This document shows, one piece after another, positions 6,522 to 10,315 of a stretch of DNA of 10,315 bases (the first letter of the stretch is position 1; every line of letters starts with the position of its first letter). The DNA lies in assembly GCA_003566395.1 (NCBI GenBank), contig PXDL01000507.1:1-10315 (forward strand), written 5' to 3'. The notes beneath the pieces are model-generated. The model was not told where the DNA came from, did no database searches, and saw only the letters and a program-made list of their open reading frames with translations. The stretch is from Balneolia bacterium. GTDB taxonomy: Bacteria; Bacteroidota; Rhodothermia; Balneolales; Cyclonatronaceae. Both the position numbers and the translations under genes were made by a program.

Positions 6522-7850
6522 ATGTATGAAATAAAAGATGTAGCCCGGGATATGAAGGCAGCTGCAAAACGCCGGCGATGGTTATTAATCTTGACGCCCA
6601 TACTTTTTCTAATGGCTGCAATGGTTGCTATTTACTTCATCGAGCCGAAATACCAGTCAACCACAACCATTCTGGTTCAAAAAGACGAGACCCTGAATCC
6701 ACTCGTACTTTATGAAATAGCTGTTCATATAGCGGCCGAAGACAGAATTCAATCGCTAAATGAAATCATCTACAGCAGATCCACGATGACCATATTGATT
6801 GACAGTCTGAAGCTTGACAGTCAAGTAAGGAATGAAGGCGACAAACAACAACTGATCGCCAACACTCAAAATAACATTGGCACACGATTACGGGCTTCCG
6901 ACTCCTTTGAAATCAGTTATTACGATACCGATCCCGTACGTGCCCGCGATGGAGCGAACTTTCTTGCCAACCACTTTATAGAATCCAAGCTCCGGATGGA
7001 GTCCCGCAGGCATGAAGAAACGGTGAAATTTTTCAGCAATAAATTAGCCGAGCTTGAAACCATTGTTGAAAACCAGAGAAATCAGACCGTTTCATCAACA
7101 TCCGACCGCATGCGGAATATGCCGAGTACTTCCGAAGCACTCCAGGACCGCTTGCAAAGTATTAACAGCCAGTCGGATAGCATAGAGTGGCAGCTGTTGC
7201 AAGAGGAAGAAAAACTTGCCACCCTCAGGTCCTTTCAAAACGCGCCGAATGCAGATCAGGGAATGAATCATCTGTACAGGCTGCCGCTCTCCGATATGCA
7301 GTTCGGAGATGAATTACATCTGCTGCTCAACGAGTATGACAACCTTCGCAGGCAGTACACCGGGAGCTACCCGAGACTTCGAACGCTGGCAGAACAGATT
7401 AAACAAGTTGCAAACCGGATGCCGTCCAACTTAACCACAAAAATAGCGCGACTGAACTCACAAAAAGAAGATCTCAATCTTCAGAGACAGCAGGTTGTGG
7501 GAGATATGCAGTTGTATTTTATTGATGCCCAACGTGCCAGCTCACAAGAATCAGACTTTAGTATTTATGAGGGTCTGCAGGCCGAGATGAGAGTAAAGGT
7601 GGAACAGGCCAAGATGACCCGTGATATCGGAATGCGGGCGGCCGATCAATTTATCGTTCTCGATTCAGCAGTAGCATCGGAAAAGCCGGTTTCACCCAAC
7701 AAGGCTTTGATTTTAGGAATAGGACTGCTGTTCGGGCTTGTACTGGGTGTTGTGGCAAGTGCAGTAGCAGAAGCCATGGACACAACTATTCGGGATGAGA
7801 CGGATATACCGTTTAACAAGCCAATTATCGCATACTTACAGAATGGGTAG
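6522..7850 (+). CDS. Wzz/GumC-type polysaccharide co-polymerase (chain-length determinant)
   Basis: The 442-residue inner-membrane protein has the standard Wzz layout. A short basic cytoplasmic N-terminus (KAAAKRRR, 12-19) is followed by a first membrane helix at about 20-40. A long periplasmic part carries Wzz-type sequence YQSTTTILVQKDE (44-56) and helices likely to form coiled coils (about 150-240 and 265-350). The proline-rich KPVSPNK (388-394, Pro389 and Pro392) leads into the second membrane helix (395-415). The C-terminus is a short cytoplasmic tail of about 27 residues with no kinase domain. It controls polymer length together with the Wzy-type polymerase and links to the export pore. 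AGGA at 6510-6513, eight bases before the ATG, fixes the start. It is the first gene of the rightward operon. The separate ATPase 13 bases downstream is its expected cytoplasmic partner, as in Gram-positive CapA/CapB pairs. Confidence 0.9.
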   Translation: MYEIKDVARDMKAAAKRRRWLLILTPILFLMAAMVAIYFIEPKYQSTTTILVQKDETLNPLVLYEIAVHIAAEDRIQSLNEIIYSRSTMTILIDSLKLDSQVRNEGDKQQLIANTQNNIGTRLRASDSFEISYYDTDPVRARDGANFLANHFIESKLRMESRRHEETVKFFSNKLAELETIVENQRNQTVSSTSDRMRNMPSTSEALQDRLQSINSQSDSIEWQLLQEEEKLATLRSFQNAPNADQGMNHLYRLPLSDMQFGDELHLLLNEYDNLRRQYTGSYPRLRTLAEQIKQVANRMPSNLTTKIARLNSQKEDLNLQRQQVVGDMQLYFIDAQRASSQESDFSIYEGLQAEMRVKVEQAKMTRDIGMRAADQFIVLDSAVASEKPVSPNKALILGIGLLFGLVLGVVASAVAEAMDTTIRDETDIPFNKPIIAYLQNG

Positions 7851-7863
7851 AGACTGAATAACT

Positions 7864-8583
7864 ATGAGTAGCCAAAAAATATTTACCAAACCGAAGAATC
7901 AATCTATCGAAATCCTGGGGAACGGCCGTGTTGCCAAAAAATCCGAGACGTTACCGGTACATGTTTCAACCGAGGTACTGACTGCTGTAGATCCGAAAAC
8001 GATTGCAAAGAAGTATTACAACAGCTTCAATTTTTCGAAACTGGCAGAGACCTTTAGTAAAGACAAGATGACCATCGGAATAACAAGTGCCAACAGAAAT
8101 GATGGAAAAACGCTTGTTGCAGCAAATATGGCGGTGTCGCTGGCAAGCGGTTACAAACAGAAAACCCTGATTGCAGATATGAATTTCAGACACCCCAGCC
8201 TGCATGAAATCTTTGGGACCAATCAAAAACCGGGCATGGCCGAAGCCATCGCATATAAAGAGGCGCGAGTGGTTCCGACAAGTATTAATAATCTTTTCCT
8301 GATGACAGCCGGCGACGGTAAACTGAGCCCGGGAATTGAACAAACGCTTGTTCTGAGGCAGCTTTTGTCTGTACTCAGAAATGAGTTCGATTTTGTAATT
8401 CTCGATATGGGTTCCATCTACCCTATTGAGGATTTCCCTGCTCATTTTATAAATGAGATTGACGGCCTGATTGGTGTAATCGACAGCAGGAAAACAAAAA
8501 AAGAAGATTTCAAGAAAATATTTAAACACCTGGATGAATCTCAATTCATCGCCTATGTTTTTAACAGGGTGAATAAATCATGA
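7864..8583 (+). CDS. CpsD/CapB-like P-loop ATPase lacking the tyrosine cluster
   Basis: The 239-residue cytoplasmic protein belongs to the MinD/ParA-related branch that contains bacterial tyrosine kinases. About 65 N-terminal residues of low similarity precede the core. Walker A reads SANRNDGKTLVAAN (75-88, Gly81-Lys82-Thr83). The Walker A' strand reads TLIADMNFRHPSLHEIF (101-117), with D-M-N where kinases have D-x-D. Walker B reads FDFVILDMGS (175-184, Asp181), with DMG where kinases usually have DxP. The C-terminus is YVFNRVNKS, and the single tyrosine near it (Tyr231) is not a cluster, so classical autophosphorylation is unlikely. In known systems such ATPases modulate chain length through the Wzz-like partner, encoded just upstream. 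The start ATG has no strong Shine-Dalgarno. The stop overlaps the next small gene by ATGA. It may be an ATPase or regulatory pseudokinase; which one cannot be told from sequence. Confidence 0.82.
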   Translation: MSSQKIFTKPKNQSIEILGNGRVAKKSETLPVHVSTEVLTAVDPKTIAKKYYNSFNFSKLAETFSKDKMTIGITSANRNDGKTLVAANMAVSLASGYKQKTLIADMNFRHPSLHEIFGTNQKPGMAEAIAYKEARVVPTSINNLFLMTAGDGKLSPGIEQTLVLRQLLSVLRNEFDFVILDMGSIYPIEDFPAHFINEIDGLIGVIDSRKTKKEDFKKIFKHLDESQFIAYVFNRVNKS

Positions 8584-8741
8584 CCATATTACTGGGAATT
8601 ATAATTATTCATCTATTAGTAATACTGAGAGCCAAGCAAACGACCGATGAAAGTGCACCATACATTACTACATTTTTGTTGACCCTAATAATGGTCGTCT
8701 TCGTGGTTGCTATGATGTATATGATGCAACCTCCTGAGTAA
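8580..8741 (+). CDS. Small membrane protein with two hydrophobic segments (53 residues)
   Basis: This short gene fills most of the gap between the ATPase and the polymerase. It begins at ATG 8580, which overlaps the ATPase stop by four bases (ATGA). An AGGG lies about 11 bases before it. The product has a hydrophobic segment at about residues 2-16 (rich in Ile and Leu). A short polar loop with RAKQTTDESAP (17-27) follows, then a second hydrophobic segment at about 31-49, ending in MMYMMQPPE. The stop TAA at 8739-8741 lies 11 bases before the next ATG. I recognise no family. The overlap, spacing and membrane pattern argue for a real protein translated with its neighbours, perhaps an accessory subunit of the co-polymerase/polymerase complex. 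That role is inference. Confidence 0.7.
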   Translation: MTILLGIIIIHLLVILRAKQTTDESAPYITTFLLTLIMVVFVVAMMYMMQPPE

Positions 8742-8752
8742 AGAGAAATACA

Positions 8753-10306
8753 ATGAATACAGCTAATCAATCCGTGTACGATTCGCTCTTTCAAAGAGTC
8801 TTGTTATCACCATTAGGACTGGATAAGGATAATTCAGTCATTCTGTGGATTCTGCTGCTTTTTGCATCGATGATGGCTGCCGGCATGTATTATTTTGACG
8901 GAAATGTGGCCCTTGTTTCGGGAATTCTCTATCTAACATTTGTCCTTGTATTGAGCCTGTTTCGGCTCGATTTTAGCTTATATCTGTTCGTTTTCACCGT
9001 TTTGCTGTTTGAGCAGTATGCCATACCGGGTTTTCCGTCTATTACCCACGATGTCTCCTTTTTTAATAATCTGAAAGAAATCAGCTACGTCCCGTTTTTT
9101 GAAGCCGGGATGGTTAGTCCGTTTGAGATTCACATCCTTTTTATCACCTGTTCGCTTTTTTTGCATATCACAATTCGGAAAGAATTCTCCCTTAAGCCTA
9201 TTGCTGTCTGGGGTGCTTTTCTGCTTTTTTTCGGCTCCCTGGTCTTCGCATTTCTGAACGGGATGCGTACCGGGGGTGACTTTCTGGTCGGTTTGTGGGA
9301 AGTTCGCGCTCTGTTTTACCTTTGTCTGACGTACATGATCGTACCTCAGATACTGGATTCAAAAGAGCACATTACCATGCTGTTTTGGGTCATTATCGCC
9401 GGTATTACTATTAAAGCCCTTCAGGGAGTTGTCAGGTTTGTAGATCTCGGGTTTTCGACCGGCGGTTTTGCCGTACTCACAAATCATGAAGACCCGGTTT
9501 TCATGGTAACGCTCTTTGTTTTGTTAATCGGATTTCTGCTGTATAAAACCGGTCATAAACAGAAGTTCTGGTTATTGGCTTCCATAGTGATCCTTTTTGT
9601 GGGTTTCTATGTGGCCCAGCGCCGGGCTACCTATGGTTCTTTGATCGTCTCGATATCTGTTATCCTGGTTCTGTTACCTGCGTTAAAAAGAATTCAGTTC
9701 CTGAAATATTTCCTCCCTGTTTTAGCCATTCTACTTGTGTACGGGTTCGTTTATTGGAATAATGTCGATAGCCCGATCGCCCGGCCTGCTCAGATGGTTA
9801 AATCCGCTTTTGTTGAGCCGGATATGGAAACCAATTTCAGGGATTACTCCTCTAATCTTTACCGGGATAATGAAAATTACAACCTCGCTCATACCGTGGT
9901 GAACAATACGGTTCTGGGTACGGGGTTTGGCAAGCCATACGATCAACCCATTCCGCTTGTGGAAATCCGGTTCACCCTTCGCGATTATATCCCCCATAAT
10001 CAGATTTACTGGGTTTTGGTTAAGACGGGGGCTGTCGGATTCTTTGCGTTCTGGTTCTTTTTCAACTGTTTTGTTGCCAAAGGAACGCAGGTTTTCATGC
10101 GCCTTAACGACCCCTATCTGAAGGTGATTACCATGGTCATCATTATAGCGGTGATTAATCAGATGGTCGTTTCATTTTACGATCTTCAGCTCACCTATTA
10201 CAGAAGTATGATCTACCTGGGTTGCCTGATGGGTCTTCTTCCCGTGATTGATCGGATAGACAAAGAGCAGAAATCCCGGGACGACTCCAAAACGGAGATC
10301 GTATGA
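8753..10306 (+). CDS. O-antigen ligase/Wzy-like polysaccharide polymerase
   Basis: The 517-residue protein is strongly hydrophobic throughout, with about ten to twelve membrane segments between residues 28 and 507. A large non-membrane loop spans about 333-415. Within the loop lie VLGTGFGKPYD (387-397) and IPHNQIYWVLVKTGAVGF (413-430). The latter fits the HN-x-x-L-x-x-x-x-x-G-x-x-G signature of the O-antigen ligase/Wzy superfamily. AQRRATYGSL (288-297) contains the conserved arginine pair that often precedes a membrane helix in this family. It would join lipid-linked repeat units, or ligate polymer to an acceptor, on the periplasmic side of the inner membrane. Sequence does not separate polymerase from ligase. 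The neighbouring co-polymerase favours polymerase. The ATG at 8753 has a weak purine-rich AAGAGA upstream. Confidence 0.85.
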   Translation: MNTANQSVYDSLFQRVLLSPLGLDKDNSVILWILLLFASMMAAGMYYFDGNVALVSGILYLTFVLVLSLFRLDFSLYLFVFTVLLFEQYAIPGFPSITHDVSFFNNLKEISYVPFFEAGMVSPFEIHILFITCSLFLHITIRKEFSLKPIAVWGAFLLFFGSLVFAFLNGMRTGGDFLVGLWEVRALFYLCLTYMIVPQILDSKEHITMLFWVIIAGITIKALQGVVRFVDLGFSTGGFAVLTNHEDPVFMVTLFVLLIGFLLYKTGHKQKFWLLASIVILFVGFYVAQRRATYGSLIVSISVILVLLPALKRIQFLKYFLPVLAILLVYGFVYWNNVDSPIARPAQMVKSAFVEPDMETNFRDYSSNLYRDNENYNLAHTVVNNTVLGTGFGKPYDQPIPLVEIRFTLRDYIPHNQIYWVLVKTGAVGFFAFWFFFNCFVAKGTQVFMRLNDPYLKVITMVIIIAVINQMVVSFYDLQLTYYRSMIYLGCLMGLLPVIDRIDKEQKSRDDSKTEIV

Positions 10307-10315
10307 GTAACCAAA
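10303..10315 (+). CDS. Start of a downstream gene (cut by window edge)
   Basis: ATG at 10303 overlaps the polymerase stop by ATGA and reads Met-Ser-Asn-Gln before the window ends. GGAG at 10294-10297, five bases before the ATG, is the clearest Shine-Dalgarno of the rightward operon and supports this start. Nothing can be said of the product. A glycosyltransferase or flippase is the usual expectation at this point of such loci. Confidence 0.55.

Noticed and set aside
6877..6892. TTGGCACACGATTACG on the plus strand as a sigma-54 promoter.
   Set aside because: It lies inside the co-polymerase gene, and the -12 box (TTACG) lacks the essential TTG at the right position.
7966..8544. A minus-strand open frame of 192 codons opposite the CpsD-like ATPase.
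   Set aside because: The plus strand carries P-loop motifs in this stretch. The reverse product has no recognisable family and no plausible operon context.
1..10315. tRNA, rRNA, CRISPR array, insertion sequence or attachment site.
   Set aside because: No regularly spaced repeats, transposase or integrase signatures, terminal inverted repeats or RNA-gene motifs were seen on either strand.

Overview
This window holds an exopolysaccharide or surface-polysaccharide locus of a Gram-negative bacterium. Two operons diverge from a 411-base intergenic region at 6111-6521. Moderate GC, Bacteroidota-style lipoproteins, mostly weak Shine-Dalgarno sequences and a PorV/PorQ-like outer-membrane barrel suggest the Bacteroidota/Balneolota/Rhodothermota group. 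That placement is inference from gene style, not from a marker gene.

Leftward operon (minus strand, 6110 down to the left edge), in transcription order: an outer-membrane polysaccharide export lipoprotein of the Wza/GumB family; a PorV/PorQ-like beta-barrel protein; a degenerate AAA+ protein related to sigma-54 activators; a WecA/MraY-type polyprenyl-phosphate sugar-1-phosphate transferase fused to a CapD/WbaP-like membrane and Rossmann module; a GH18-like lipoprotein that has lost its catalytic acid; and the start of a GNAT-like protein cut by the window edge. Gaps are 1, 4, 45, 19 and 33 bases, so one transcript is likely.

Rightward operon (plus strand, 6522 to the right edge): a Wzz/GumC-type polysaccharide co-polymerase; a CpsD/CapB-like ATPase with no tyrosine tail; a 53-residue membrane protein with two hydrophobic segments, overlapping the ATPase stop by ATGA; an O-antigen ligase/Wzy-like polymerase; and the first four codons of another gene, again overlapping by ATGA.

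Together the products form most of a Wzx/Wzy-type pathway: lipid-linked initiation (WecA-like), polymerisation (Wzy-like), chain-length control (Wzz plus ATPase) and outer-membrane export (Wza-like). Glycosyltransferases and a flippase are not seen and probably lie to the right.

The most notable features are two divergent sigma-54-type promoter candidates, one per operon. They have the same spacing, the same TTGTAA -12 box and similar predicted leaders of about 40 bases. The locus also encodes an activator-like AAA+ protein lacking the GAFTGA loop, the Walker B acids and a DNA-binding domain. Three further proteins (the GH18-like lipoprotein, the CpsD-like ATPase and the WecA fusion) have lost or rearranged hallmark parts of their families.
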